Shown: positions 33,698-42,057, numbered from the stretch's first letter. The stretch is DNA of 64,000 nt from Hydrogenophaga sp040372165 (GCF_040372165.1 NZ_BAABWG010000004.1:372001-436000); one strand, 5' to 3'. The notes: generated by a model not told the origin, from the letters alone. Numbers and translations: made by a program.

Positions 33698-34917
33698 CAG
33701 GCATTGAAGTAGAAGGGTCAATCATCGCCGAAGAGCTTACATATGGTGCAACCAACTATGCAAGCTTGCCAGTTGTCCTTACAAAAGGGAAAGGCACGGA
33801 AGTTTGGGACATTCGAGGCAACAGATTCCTAGACTTCATGAGTGCCTACTCTGCGGCAAACCTTGGGCATTGTCACCCAAGAATCGTCCAAGTAGTTTCT
33901 GAGCAGGCCGCACGTTTGGGCGTGGTTTCCAGAGCCTTCCATCACGACAGGCTTGGCGCCTTCCTCAAGCGCGCATGCGATGCCACTGGAATGGACAAAG
34001 CACTGCCTATGAACTCGGGTGCGGAGGCGGTGGAGACGGCCATAAAAGCGGCAAGAAAGTGGGCCTACGAGGTCAAAGGGGTCAAGCCAGGCCGAGCCGA
34101 AATAGTTTGCTGCAATAGAAACTTCCACGGCCGCACGATGGGCATGATCTCCATGTCCTCTTCGACACAAAATCGATCGGGGTTTGGCCCATACCTTAGA
34201 GGGTTTCTGCATGTGCCATTCGGTGACGTCGACGCACTCGAGAACGCCATCACAAACAACACTGCCGCCTTCGTGGTCGAGCCCATTCAAGGCGAGGCAG
34301 GCGTAGTTCTCCCTCCCCCAGAGTACTTGCATAAGTGCGAAGAAATTTGCAGGCGGAACAATGTCCTGCTAATTGTCGACGAGATACAAACTGGCCTAGG
34401 TCGCGCAGGCCACATGCTTGCATGCAACGCTCAAGGGGTGAAGCCAGATGCGGTGTGCTTGGGAAAAGCTCTCGGTGGGGGGGTAGTGCCAGTTTCGCTG
34501 TTCTTGGCACGGCAAGAAGTTATGGACGTTTTCCAGCCAGGTGATCATGGTAGTACGTTTGGCGGCTACCCTATCGCTGCGGCAGTCGGGATCGAGGCTC
34601 TTCAGATAGTTGAAGACGAAAGTCTATGCGAGCGCTCTATGAGAGTGGGGAAATCGCTAAAGAGTAGGTTGGAAGAGATACGAGCGGATTCCATCGTCGA
34701 AGTGCGGGGGCAAGGGCTCATGATCGGCCTCGAGGTCAAAGGGGGTCGGAATCCCGCAAAGCGTCTTGCGCTCGCTCTTATGAGCAACGGCATCCTTTGC
34801 AAGGACGTCAATCAAACAACACTTCGTTTGGCACCCCCGCTGAACGTTCATGTAGACCATGTCGAGGAATTTCTCAATGTCTTCGCAGAAGAAGTTGCAA
34901 AACTCGAGTCAAGCTGA
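33691..34917 (+). CDS. Class III aminotransferase, ornithine/acetylornithine aminotransferase-like
   Basis: A 408-residue enzyme close to ornithine delta-aminotransferase in layout: AYSAANLGHCHPR early, NSGAEAVETA (108-117), EPIQGEAGV (197-205), VDEIQTGLGR (229-238) and the PLP lysine K259 in CLGKALGGG. Ornithine aminotransferase gives glutamate semialdehyde, which closes to pyrroline-5-carboxylate. With the arginase-like enzyme before it in the pathway and the P5C reductase after it, the operon could convert an arginine analogue to a proline analogue. It overlaps the previous gene by 7 bp. Confidence 0.88.
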   Translation: MLTGIEVEGSIIAEELTYGATNYASLPVVLTKGKGTEVWDIRGNRFLDFMSAYSAANLGHCHPRIVQVVSEQAARLGVVSRAFHHDRLGAFLKRACDATGMDKALPMNSGAEAVETAIKAARKWAYEVKGVKPGRAEIVCCNRNFHGRTMGMISMSSSTQNRSGFGPYLRGFLHVPFGDVDALENAITNNTAAFVVEPIQGEAGVVLPPPEYLHKCEEICRRNNVLLIVDEIQTGLGRAGHMLACNAQGVKPDAVCLGKALGGGVVPVSLFLARQEVMDVFQPGDHGSTFGGYPIAAAVGIEALQIVEDESLCERSMRVGKSLKSRLEEIRADSIVEVRGQGLMIGLEVKGGRNPAKRLALALMSNGILCKDVNQTTLRLAPPLNVHVDHVEEFLNVFAEEVAKLESS

Positions 34918-35809
34918 ACTACGGCTGTTCGGCTACGCATGTGGAATTGCTGGTCAGTTCAGCGGAAGCAAGAAAGGTCCTGAGGCGGTCAAGGTCGCAC
35001 TCTCTCACCTCCCGCGCTGGGACATGGACTTCCACTGGGCCGATTGGATTGAAGACACTCGATCTTTCTCAGATGTAAGCGCAACAGAAGTACTGGAGAT
35101 CGTCTCTCGCCTCAACGACACACTGGCAAGAAGCGTAGCGGTGTCGGAAAAGAGCTCTGGCTTCCCAGTTCTCATAGGAGGAGATCATTCGGCAGCAGTG
35201 GGATTTTGGTCCGGTGTTTCAGAAGCAAGCAGACCATCAGGCAGCACTGGACTCATTTGGTTAGATGCGCATATGGATAGCCACACGCCGGAGACTAGCC
35301 CCAATGGATATGTCCATGGGATGCCGCTAGCTGCGTTGCTCGGATACGGGGATCCAAGACTTCGATCCCTACTCTCGGCGCATCCAAAAATGAGCTCGGA
35401 GCATGTTTGCCTAATTGGAACCAGGGACTTCGAGACTGAGGAGCGGGCGTTTCTTGAACAACGACGCATCCGCGTTTTCTACATGAGCGAGGTCAAAGAG
35501 CGCGGACTAGCCTCCGTCGTCGATGAGGCTATGGACATCGCCGGAAGTGCAAGCGGTGGCTATGGGGTCACGCTAGATTTGGATGCTCTTGATCCGCAAG
35601 ATGCGCCAGGAGTCAGTACGCCTTCACCGGGTGGAGTTCGCTCTGTGCACCTCCTTCCAGAGTTTTACAAGATGCTGTCTAGCCCTAAGTGTGTTGGTTT
35701 GGAGATATCCGAATTCAACCCAGGGAACGACGTTGACGGGCGGACCATTGATCTCATATTGAATCTATTGAAGATTACGGCCACCTGTAGAGAGAGGTAC
35801 TGTGCATGA
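34877..35809 (+). CDS. Arginase/agmatinase-family ureohydrolase
   Basis: A 310-residue manganese ureohydrolase with GGDHSAA (H104), WLDAHMDSH (D130, H132, D134) and TLDLDALDP as the metal-binding motifs. The family splits a guanidino group to give urea and an amine; arginase gives ornithine. I chose the ATG at 34877 (GAGGAA upstream), which overlaps the aminotransferase gene by 41 bp. In this operon the likely substrate is arginine or a methylated or hydroxylated arginine. Confidence 0.88.
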   Translation: MSSQKKLQNSSQAELRLFGYACGIAGQFSGSKKGPEAVKVALSHLPRWDMDFHWADWIEDTRSFSDVSATEVLEIVSRLNDTLARSVAVSEKSSGFPVLIGGDHSAAVGFWSGVSEASRPSGSTGLIWLDAHMDSHTPETSPNGYVHGMPLAALLGYGDPRLRSLLSAHPKMSSEHVCLIGTRDFETEERAFLEQRRIRVFYMSEVKERGLASVVDEAMDIAGSASGGYGVTLDLDALDPQDAPGVSTPSPGGVRSVHLLPEFYKMLSSPKCVGLEISEFNPGNDVDGRTIDLILNLLKITATCRERYCA

Positions 35810-37005
35810 ATGTAGTTCTACCGATTGGAATCGCACTAGTCATGGTCGGTACTCACGGGTACGGTCTATTCCTCTTTGGCGCAATCCTCCCGGATCTACA
35901 AAGACTGTACAACTTCGACTACTCATTTGCCGGAGCGGCTTCCGCCACTTTGAATACGGCGTATATGGTAGGTGCTCTGTCGCTAAGCGCATTCGGGAGA
36001 CGCCTCCCTGCCGAGCGCTGGTTCCTTATCTCAGTGGCAGTGTGCATCGTACTTCTAGCGCTCATTCCGTTAGTGCCCAATATGTATTGGATGATTGCGA
36101 CGTTCATCCCACTCGGAATGGCTGCGGCCGTAAGCTGGAGTAGCACGGTCGGCGTGGTCAATGGCATACCAGGCCTGAACAACCGAAGCCTAATTTTGAC
36201 TATCGGCGCCGGCGGTGGATCCCTCGGGATGCTCACCATAGGCCTGATGACGGGCTACGGGAAAGATCTACTGAGCTCCCACAAGCTTTGGTATTTGGGA
36301 GCTGCGGCCACGTTCCTTGGTCTAGCACTGATCTATCCACACATTTCGTTGCACAAGAAAGCTCCCCCCTCATCTAGTACTTGGGGCAACGTTGAAGAGT
36401 CACCTTGGACTGCTAAGAATGTCCAAGTAGGCGTTCTTGCTGTGTTGCTCTCTGGGCTTCTCGGGGCGACAGCTGTTCCGTTTACAACATATCTAAGCGC
36501 CTATCTGACAACTGAGGTAGGACAGCCAGAATCTGTAGCTAGCTCGGTATGGCAAGTGCTCGGCGTAACTGGGGCGCTTGCAGGGATGGTTATCGGATCC
36601 TTGGCAGACCGGTTTGACCACCGCAAGATTCTTGCGGTGCTCTTCCTGGGGTTTTCTGCAGCAGCGGCGTTACTGGCTGTTGATCCTACGTCTCAATTAG
36701 TTCCGCTTGTTGGAATTGGGCATGGAATCACACAGAACCCATTTTGGGGCCTAGTGGCGGCATATCTCGGGTGCTTCTTCTCAGCTTCTGCAACGATGCG
36801 AATCGACGCGCTTGGATTGGCAGCATTCGGTCTTGTTGGAGGAATGGCGAACTGGTCGATTGGGTTTTGGGTCGATAGCGGTGGGTCGCTCGAATCCGTT
36901 TATGCCGCCCTGGCCGTGGGCGCATTGGTCATGGTGGCGCTCACCGCTCTTGCGCCACCATCGAGCCTGAAAAAGGATGAGACCCTAAATGAACAAGCAG
37001 TTTGA
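35806..37005 (+). CDS. MFS transporter (product exporter or uptake)
   Basis: A 399-residue protein with about 12 membrane helices in two halves and a central hydrophilic loop near residues 185-205 (KAPPSSSTWGNVEESPW). The motif-A-like loop GSLADRFDHRK lies between helices in the second half. It overlaps the ureohydrolase stop by 4 bp (ATGA). In the middle of a biosynthetic operon it most likely exports the product and gives self-protection. Confidence 0.87.
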   Translation: MNVVLPIGIALVMVGTHGYGLFLFGAILPDLQRLYNFDYSFAGAASATLNTAYMVGALSLSAFGRRLPAERWFLISVAVCIVLLALIPLVPNMYWMIATFIPLGMAAAVSWSSTVGVVNGIPGLNNRSLILTIGAGGGSLGMLTIGLMTGYGKDLLSSHKLWYLGAAATFLGLALIYPHISLHKKAPPSSSTWGNVEESPWTAKNVQVGVLAVLLSGLLGATAVPFTTYLSAYLTTEVGQPESVASSVWQVLGVTGALAGMVIGSLADRFDHRKILAVLFLGFSAAAALLAVDPTSQLVPLVGIGHGITQNPFWGLVAAYLGCFFSASATMRIDALGLAAFGLVGGMANWSIGFWVDSGGSLESVYAALAVGALVMVALTALAPPSSLKKDETLNEQAV

Positions 37006-37726
37006 GATGAGTGCCAAATACTACGACACCTTCTACAGCTACCGAACGTACTCGCAAGATGTAGAGGCAATCGAGGCGGTGATCGGTAGTATCGTCCCGC
37101 AAGCCGCATCAATCTTGGACGTAGCCTGTGGCAGCCACGAGCATGGAGTCTATTTCGATGATCGCTTCAAGGTCGATGGCCTGGATCTGAGTGAAAGGTT
37201 CATCAAGTTGGCAAAAGCGAAAACTGCAGATCGCCATTTTCCTGGCACCTACTACCATCAATCGATGGACGGATTCTCTATCGACAGTAGGTACGATGCC
37301 ATCGTCTGCCTGTTTAGCTCGATTGGATACCTTCCAGATGTAGAGGCACTTCATCGCACCTTTCGGAGCTTTCGCGATCACCTGAATCCCGATGGAGTAG
37401 TCATAGTCGAACCGTGGCTTTCGTCAGCGAACATCGATTCATTTGAAACTTCCCGCCTTTCGACGCAAGATGAGATTCAAGTGGCGCGCCTATCTCGCTA
37501 CAGAGTGACCGGCAAGCAGCTGACTCTTTGGCTTCACTACCTGGTAGGAGATGCTGCTGATGTTGACTATTTTGTCGAAGAACATCACATGACGCTCTTT
37601 TCCAGAGACGACTATGAATCGGCTCTTGCTGACAATGGATTTCAGTGGAAGTTCGACCCGGATGGTCTCTCGTCCAAGAGAGGTCTTTACGTTTGCACCA
37701 GGGGTGATGGCCATGGCGGAGGTTAG
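36989..37726 (+). CDS. Class I SAM methyltransferase, amine N-methyltransferase-like
   Basis: A 245-residue methyltransferase starting MSAKYYDTFYSYRTYSQD (residues 7-24), a pattern seen in glycine-N-methyltransferase-like and amino-sugar N,N-dimethyltransferases such as DesVI/TylM1. SAM motif I is ILDVACGSHEHG (42-53). It overlaps the MFS gene by 17 bp. Methylation of the product's amino group is plausible; the exact substrate is unknown. Confidence 0.8.
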   Translation: MNKQFEMSAKYYDTFYSYRTYSQDVEAIEAVIGSIVPQAASILDVACGSHEHGVYFDDRFKVDGLDLSERFIKLAKAKTADRHFPGTYYHQSMDGFSIDSRYDAIVCLFSSIGYLPDVEALHRTFRSFRDHLNPDGVVIVEPWLSSANIDSFETSRLSTQDEIQVARLSRYRVTGKQLTLWLHYLVGDAADVDYFVEEHHMTLFSRDDYESALADNGFQWKFDPDGLSSKRGLYVCTRGDGHGGG

Positions 37727-39053
37727 GCGTACGCCCTCCGAAGCAGGTACTAGCGCCTGGGACGAGTTCTACCTGCCTGGTCGCCAGTTCCCAAGTGTGA
37801 CAAACGAAGAAGCCTGCGACTTTTTGGTCGTTGGAGGTGGATTTGCAGGCCTTTCGGCGGCGAGGGAGCTAAAGCTCCAAGACCCAACGGCCCGTGTCGT
37901 CGTCGTTGATGCACTTCGTATCGGTGAGGGCGCCTCCGGCCGGAATGCTGGCTTCATGATCGATGTTTCTCATGACCTAAGTTCTAGTGACTACGCTGGT
38001 TCCCTCGATAGTGATCGACAAACGATTTGCGAAAATCGACTCGCAATAGACTTCGCGATGACTGCAGCGCTTGACTACGAGTTCGAGCCTGACATCGTGC
38101 AGCGAAGTGGAAAGATCAATGTCGCTTGTACATCACGCAGCCTAGCTTTGGCGAGACGGTACGCCAGGCAACTTCGCTCTGCAGGCGAAGCTTGCAGTGA
38201 ATTGAGTGCCTATGACCTCGCCGAGATCACAGGCAGTGACTTCTATCTGGGTGGTGTATCCACCCCGGGAACCGTCACGATTCAGCCCGCAGCTTTCATC
38301 AAGAGCTTTGCAGGAGGTCTTCAGCGAGATGGCGTTCGGGTATTCGAGTGCTCGCCAGTTGCTCGCGTACGCCGAGACGGGAAATGGCGCGTTGCCTTTG
38401 CGAACGGCGTGGACGTAACAGCGGGAAAAGTGATCCTCGCTACGAACGGACATGTTCAGGAGTTCGGCTACTTCACAAGGCAGCTTATTGACGTAACGAC
38501 GTTTGCTTCTATATCAACGCCATTGACACCCGTACAAACTTCTGCGATCGGAGGACAGCGTTCTTGGGCCCTCACTCCAGCTGCGCCACATGGCTCCACA
38601 ATTCGCCGAGTGTCCGGCGATGTTTATGGAGGTACCAGGATCTTCTTCAGAAGCGTGTTCAAAACATTCGGTTTGAATCGCGCCTCCCCCGAAGCCATTG
38701 CGTGTGCTCGTTCGGAACACCTCAAGGGAATGGTGAAACGCTATCCGAGTTTGGGCGACTTGGAGCTCTCACACACTTGGGCGGGAAGGCTATGCCTGTC
38801 AGGCAATCGCGGATCTGCCGTAAAAGAGGTGGCAGAGGGGCTGTTCACTGCCTGTTGCCAGAATGGACTCGGAACAGTTCGTGGAACGTTCAATGGCATT
38901 CTCGCGGCCCGCCTGGCCCTGGGGCTCTCGACCTCTGACCTTAAGCCTCATGGCTGGGCACTGCCGCAGACTCTTCCATCACGTCCATTGACGCAATTGG
39001 GGGTCTCCGCCTATTTGGCCTGGAAGCGAAGGGAAAGCCGTCATGAATGCTAG
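37707..39053 (+). CDS. FAD-dependent amine/amino-acid oxidase (DAO, PuuB/OrdL-like)
   Basis: A 448-residue flavoprotein. The dinucleotide fold is FLVVGGGFAGLSAARELK (39-56) and the second flavin signature is EGASGRNAGFM (74-84), as in gamma-glutamylputrescine oxidase and related DAO enzymes. These oxidise C-N bonds of amines or N-methyl amino acids. The ATG at 37707 overlaps the methyltransferase by 20 bp. In the operon it may oxidise the proline-like ring or an amine intermediate. Confidence 0.83.
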   Translation: MAMAEVRRTPSEAGTSAWDEFYLPGRQFPSVTNEEACDFLVVGGGFAGLSAARELKLQDPTARVVVVDALRIGEGASGRNAGFMIDVSHDLSSSDYAGSLDSDRQTICENRLAIDFAMTAALDYEFEPDIVQRSGKINVACTSRSLALARRYARQLRSAGEACSELSAYDLAEITGSDFYLGGVSTPGTVTIQPAAFIKSFAGGLQRDGVRVFECSPVARVRRDGKWRVAFANGVDVTAGKVILATNGHVQEFGYFTRQLIDVTTFASISTPLTPVQTSAIGGQRSWALTPAAPHGSTIRRVSGDVYGGTRIFFRSVFKTFGLNRASPEAIACARSEHLKGMVKRYPSLGDLELSHTWAGRLCLSGNRGSAVKEVAEGLFTACCQNGLGTVRGTFNGILAARLALGLSTSDLKPHGWALPQTLPSRPLTQLGVSAYLAWKRRESRHEC

Positions 39054-39846
39054 CCGTTCGGACTTGACATATGGGTCTTTCGGTTTCGTCGGTGTCGGAA
39101 AGTTGGCGGCTCAAATGGTCAAGGGCCTGCGCCGGGCTGGCATGCAAGGTCCAATTCATCTGCTCCCTCGAAGTCGATCGATATCAGACGAGCTGGCTCG
39201 TGATTGGGACTGTTCCATCTCGGAGAGTAGACATGTTTTTGCTCGCGACTGCGATGTCGTGTTCCTTGCATGTCATTCAAGGGATGTGCCAAATGCAATA
39301 GCAGGGATCCCCTTCACCGATGGCAATACGGTGATCTCTGCTGTCGCGAACTTGGCTGTGGACGTGCTATCCGAGCAGCTTTCAGGAAGTCCAAGCATTT
39401 ACAGGGTCATGCCATCGATGGCAATCGAGTATGGTGTGGGGGCTATACCTGTTTATCCTGGCGCGGCGCCTGTGGAAAGGTTGCTATCCTTGCTCGGCGA
39501 GGTCATAGTCGCGCGAGACGAGTCGCACTTTGACGCATTGACTGCGGCAACGTGTTGCCATGGGTGGATGTACGCCATCCTGGACGAGCTCATCCAGGGG
39601 TTGCATAGGGGGGGGCTCACCGTACCCGAAGCGCGCTCGGCCGTTCTTTCCAACGTATTTGCTGCAGCACAAGTCTGTGTGCGTAACCCTCTAGTGCGCC
39701 CTAGAGATTTTGCGGATGCGATAGCAAAGCCGGGAACATACACTGGACTCGGCTTGAGTTACATAGAAGAACACCAAGGGCTATGGGCGCTAGAAGGCGC
39801 AGTCAGTGAAGTGCTTATTGCATTAAGGGAGCGCAAATTTGCCTAG
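39043..39846 (+). CDS. Pyrroline-5-carboxylate reductase-like
   Basis: A 267-residue ProC-like reductase: N-terminal Rossmann fold GFVGVGKLAAQMVKGL (14-29), then a helical dimer domain with the family's RVMPSMAIEYGVGA and the later conserved region near DAIAKPGTYTGLGL. ProC reduces P5C to proline with NAD(P)H. A second proC inside a biosynthetic operon with arginase-like and ornithine-aminotransferase-like genes points to a special proline analogue. It overlaps the FAD gene by 11 bp and is the last gene of the operon. Confidence 0.85.
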   Translation: MNASRSDLTYGSFGFVGVGKLAAQMVKGLRRAGMQGPIHLLPRSRSISDELARDWDCSISESRHVFARDCDVVFLACHSRDVPNAIAGIPFTDGNTVISAVANLAVDVLSEQLSGSPSIYRVMPSMAIEYGVGAIPVYPGAAPVERLLSLLGEVIVARDESHFDALTAATCCHGWMYAILDELIQGLHRGGLTVPEARSAVLSNVFAAAQVCVRNPLVRPRDFADAIAKPGTYTGLGLSYIEEHQGLWALEGAVSEVLIALRERKFA

Positions 39847-40079
39847 GCAGCAGCATCCGGCGCAGAACATCGTCTGGGTGACCTCAGAGGGCGGCGGAGG
39901 CCCGAACTAAGCGGGCATTTCGGATACTCGAAGTCACTTGCTGTTCAGCCTGCTCGAGTGCTCGATTCCGGCGTCGCCATACTGTTCCGTTGGTTCAACA
40001 TGTCGCGCAGGCTGGGCTTGGGAGGTCACGGATGGAAAACGACAAATACTCAGTAGGGGCATCGTCGCTTCTAATCAGC
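39847..40079. other. No gene seen between the operon and the distal transposon end
   Basis: About 230 bp with no supported frame before the first of the distal TnsB-type repeats. Confidence 0.4.
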
Positions 40080-40216
40080 CTCGTTTCTGACTTTTTAGCG
40101 CGCTCGGAGTTGCGGTGGCGCCGGAAGCCCGTTGTTTGTGACTTTGCGATGGCTCCATTGCGCGACTAACCCGCCACAGGCCGCATGAACACAAGGCCGT
40201 AGTTTTTGACTCTATT
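40080..40216. repeat. Three TnsB-type binding repeats, distal end
   Basis: Inverted copies of the left-end unit at about 40080-40099 (TCGTTTCTGACTTTTTAG), 40131-40150 (GTTGTTTGTGACTTTGCG) and 40199-40216 (GTAGTTTTTGACTCTATT). They are spaced 50-70 bp apart, as at Tn7L, unlike the packed copies at the glmS end. Confidence 0.82.
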
Positions 40217-40227
40217 GGGTGAGAACA

Positions 40228-40232
40228 GGTGC
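40228..40232. repeat. Target-site duplication GGTGC, distal side
   Basis: GGTGC follows the transposon tip AGAACA and matches 12558-12562. It is also the left arm of the hairpin GGTGCGGCTTGCCGCACC that the insertion split. Confidence 0.9.
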
Positions 40233-40600
40233 GGCTTGCCGCACCGTTGTCTTCGACAACGCCAGGCTTCTGGGTTTGGTGGACACTCATATTGCGGAGC
40301 AATGTGATGTGGCCACACAAGCCCGCGAGCTCTAGCAGTGCGTCACTGTCGAGTGACGACAGTGACGGACTTGTAGGTGCGGCTTGCCGCACCGTTGTCT
40401 TCGACAACGCCAGGTTTCTGGGTTTGGTGGACACTCCTATCGCGCGAAGCGCGATGTGATGTGGCCACAGCAAACCCCTCCGTGTGCACGAACAGCATTC
40501 GAATAAGTAACGACAATGACTGACTTGTAGGTGCGGCTTGCCGCACCATTGCCTTCAAGGGGCCAACGCCAGGTTTCTGAAGTGGTGGACACTCATATCG
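40228..40600. repeat. Three tandem ~150-bp repeats of the glmS downstream region
   Basis: Units start at 40228, 40376 and 40530. Each has the hairpin GGTGCGGCTTGCCGCACC, a variable second small hairpin (GTTGTCTTCGACAAC in units 1 and 2), and GCCAGGTTTCTGGGTTT or a close variant, which is the inverted complement of glmS 12500-12516. Units 2 and 3 keep GACTTGTAGGTGCGGCTTGC unbroken and so show the empty target site; unit 2 also repeats 12523-12562 exactly (40341-40380). Confidence 0.85.
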
Positions 40601-40879
40601 CGAGAGACCCGTCAGGCATTCGACCTGTCCGTTGCATATGCACAGCGCTATGCGCGTCAGCGAAACGGTACGCGTCGGTATTGGGGCGCAGCCGTGTAGA
40701 GTTGGGCAGTACGCCATCCGCGCGCGATGCCTGCCGACTTTCACGTTTCATGTATACCGTCGGATATCCGCGCTGTGAGTGGCTAAGTCTTTGATTTGTC
40801 GGCGTTCCAGGGAGGAAGCGATGACCATGTTATCCAGCAGCGTCCATGTTATCCGGCACTTGGCTGCCGTATATATCTA
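40601..40879. other. No gene seen between tandem repeats and first cassette
   Basis: About 280 bp with no supported reading frame; CATGTTATCC occurs twice (near 40828 and 40846). It could hold a decayed attI or attC. Confidence 0.35.
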
Positions 40880-40891
40880 GTTAGGCTGCAT

Positions 40892-41290
40892 ATGGCGACG
40901 ATCGCCTCGCTGTACGTTGTCGGGTCAGTTGCGATGGCAGCTGTGCTTATCGCAGACAACGTGCGCCTGCTCCGGCGCGGCGGTGTGGCAGATGCAAAGG
41001 AGAACGGGAAAGCTGTTGGATGGACGTTCTTCTTCATGATTGCCGAAATGTGGTGGGCCGGTACATCTGCCTGGGTGCTATTTCAGGGCTTGGTGCCTCC
41101 GCTTCTGCCTGTTCTGTATCTGGCGTACGTTGGCGTAGCGCTCCTATCGGGAGTCGTCGTTAACGCTGTCAAAGGACCGGTGCTCTCCTTCCCAGTTTGG
41201 CAAGTACGGGCCGGTCTCGCCTTTAGCGTCTTATTCGGGTTGACCACAATCTATGAGCTGGTGCGTATGTCGACCGCAAATGCAGCCTAA
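40892..41290 (+). CDS. Cassette protein, four-helix membrane protein
   Basis: A 132-residue protein with about four membrane helices (LYVVGSVAMAAVLIADNVRL, FFFMIAEMWWAGTSAWVLF, YLAYVGVALLSGVVV and a last one near AFSVLFGLTTIY). I do not recognise a family. The ATG at 40892 follows a GTTAGGC box (40880-40886), so it is the first gene of a cassette; a frame open from 40796 lies outside it. An attC follows at 41285. Confidence 0.65.
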   Translation: MATIASLYVVGSVAMAAVLIADNVRLLRRGGVADAKENGKAVGWTFFFMIAEMWWAGTSAWVLFQGLVPPLLPVLYLAYVGVALLSGVVVNAVKGPVLSFPVWQVRAGLAFSVLFGLTTIYELVRMSTANAA

Positions 41291-41362
41291 CAGCGCGTTG
41301 TTGACCGACGCCTTCCGCTCGCTTCGCTGCGCATGCGGCGCGGCAAAACGCGAACGTTAGGC
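41285..41362 (+). repeat. attC site 1
   Basis: GCCTAAC (41285-41291) to GTTAGGC (41356-41362), both perfect consensus boxes, with internal complementarity (GCGCGTT / AACGCG). The best attC in the array; it overlaps the stop codon of the previous gene. Confidence 0.88.
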
Positions 41363-41366
41363 AACC

Positions 41367-42044
41367 ATGAGTTCATCGGCAGGCCGCTTGTATCGGATCC
41401 TCAGCTTCGACCGCGTGGTCCAGATCTTCGAGAAGGAACAGTTGCACTTGGCGCATCCGTCGTCATGGGACGATCCATACGAGGTTCGCTTAAAACACAA
41501 CCAAAGTCACCAGATCTTTGGTCAATGCTGGTGCACAAAGGGCGTATCGGATGCAATGTGGCGAATCTACTCACCCAACCACCTGGGTGTCCGTATATCA
41601 ACAAGTACAAAACTACTTCGTCAACAAGTCGCGACCGTAGCCAGAGAGCGCGGCTACACCCTCCGCATGGAGTCTGTAAGGTACGAAAGTCAGTACAAGA
41701 TAAACAAAGAGATTGCTGCACTTCGAGGCGACCTTCAGCAACATTTCGAAGTACAGCGCGCCATGGATGCGCTATTTCTCAAGAGAGAAGCGTTCGATCA
41801 TGAAGCTGAGTTCCGGGTACTTCTACGTGCACCAGAGGCGAACCGCAAGACCGTGCTCGAGGGCATCAAGATTCCAATAAATCCTCACCGCTTAATCGAT
41901 AGCGTGTTGCTCGATCCTCGAGCTCCACCAGAGCTAGTGGCTGCTTTCACTTACTACCTCCAACAAAAAATCGGCTTCAAGAAGCGCGTAGCTAGGTCTG
42001 TTCTGTACAAATCTACCGACCCATACGTCGTGGAAGGCGAGTAA
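41367..42044 (+). CDS. DUF2971 family cassette protein
   Basis: A 225-residue soluble protein with the DUF2971 pattern: YRILSFDRVVQIFEKEQLHL at the start, then PSSWDDPYE and later a conserved acidic segment KREAFDHEAEFRVLL. DUF2971 proteins are of unknown function and are often seen in mobile or defence-linked regions. It starts 4 bp after attC 1 and is followed by an attC box at 42058 that was split by an IS element. Confidence 0.8.
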   Translation: MSSSAGRLYRILSFDRVVQIFEKEQLHLAHPSSWDDPYEVRLKHNQSHQIFGQCWCTKGVSDAMWRIYSPNHLGVRISTSTKLLRQQVATVARERGYTLRMESVRYESQYKINKEIAALRGDLQQHFEVQRAMDALFLKREAFDHEAEFRVLLRAPEANRKTVLEGIKIPINPHRLIDSVLLDPRAPPELVAAFTYYLQQKIGFKKRVARSVLYKSTDPYVVEGE

Positions 42045-42057
42045 TGTCAAAAAGTTT

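Larger units (their letters stand above)
12563..40227. mobile_element. Tn7-like transposon at attTn7 (27.7 kb)
   Basis: The left tip reads TGTTCTTGACTATTAAAG and the right tip ends TTGGGTGAGAACA; the first ~29 bp of each are inverted copies of each other. A 5-bp GGTGC flanks both sides. Insertion is 24 bp past the glmS stop, the standard TnsD site. Inside are tnsA, tnsB, tnsC and two TniQ-family genes. The glmS-proximal end has three close TnsB-type repeats, as at Tn7R; the far end has three spaced ones, as at Tn7L. Unlike Tn7, the transposition genes are in the middle: a CBASS island lies between them and the glmS end, and 12.5 kb of other cargo lies on the far side. Cargo is visibly less GC-rich than the flanks. 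Confidence 0.93.

Noticed and set aside
30404..39846. Plain arginine catabolism operon
   Set aside because: Arginase-, ornithine aminotransferase- and P5C reductase-like genes alone could be catabolic, but two methyltransferases, a 2OG oxygenase, a FAD oxidase and a transporter in one tight operon fit biosynthesis better.
12632..40079. CRISPR array or Cas genes within the Tn7-like element
   Set aside because: I looked for regular short direct repeats and Cas12k/Cascade-like genes. The only repeats are TnsB sites at the ends, so this is not a CRISPR-associated transposon.
12563..40227. Prophage or integrative conjugative element
   Set aside because: No phage structural, integrase or conjugation genes; the ends and duplication are those of a Tn7-type transposon.
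40228..40600. Tandem repeats read as a CRISPR array
   Set aside because: Units are ~150 bp, nearly identical throughout and hairpin-rich, without unique spacers; they copy the glmS downstream region.
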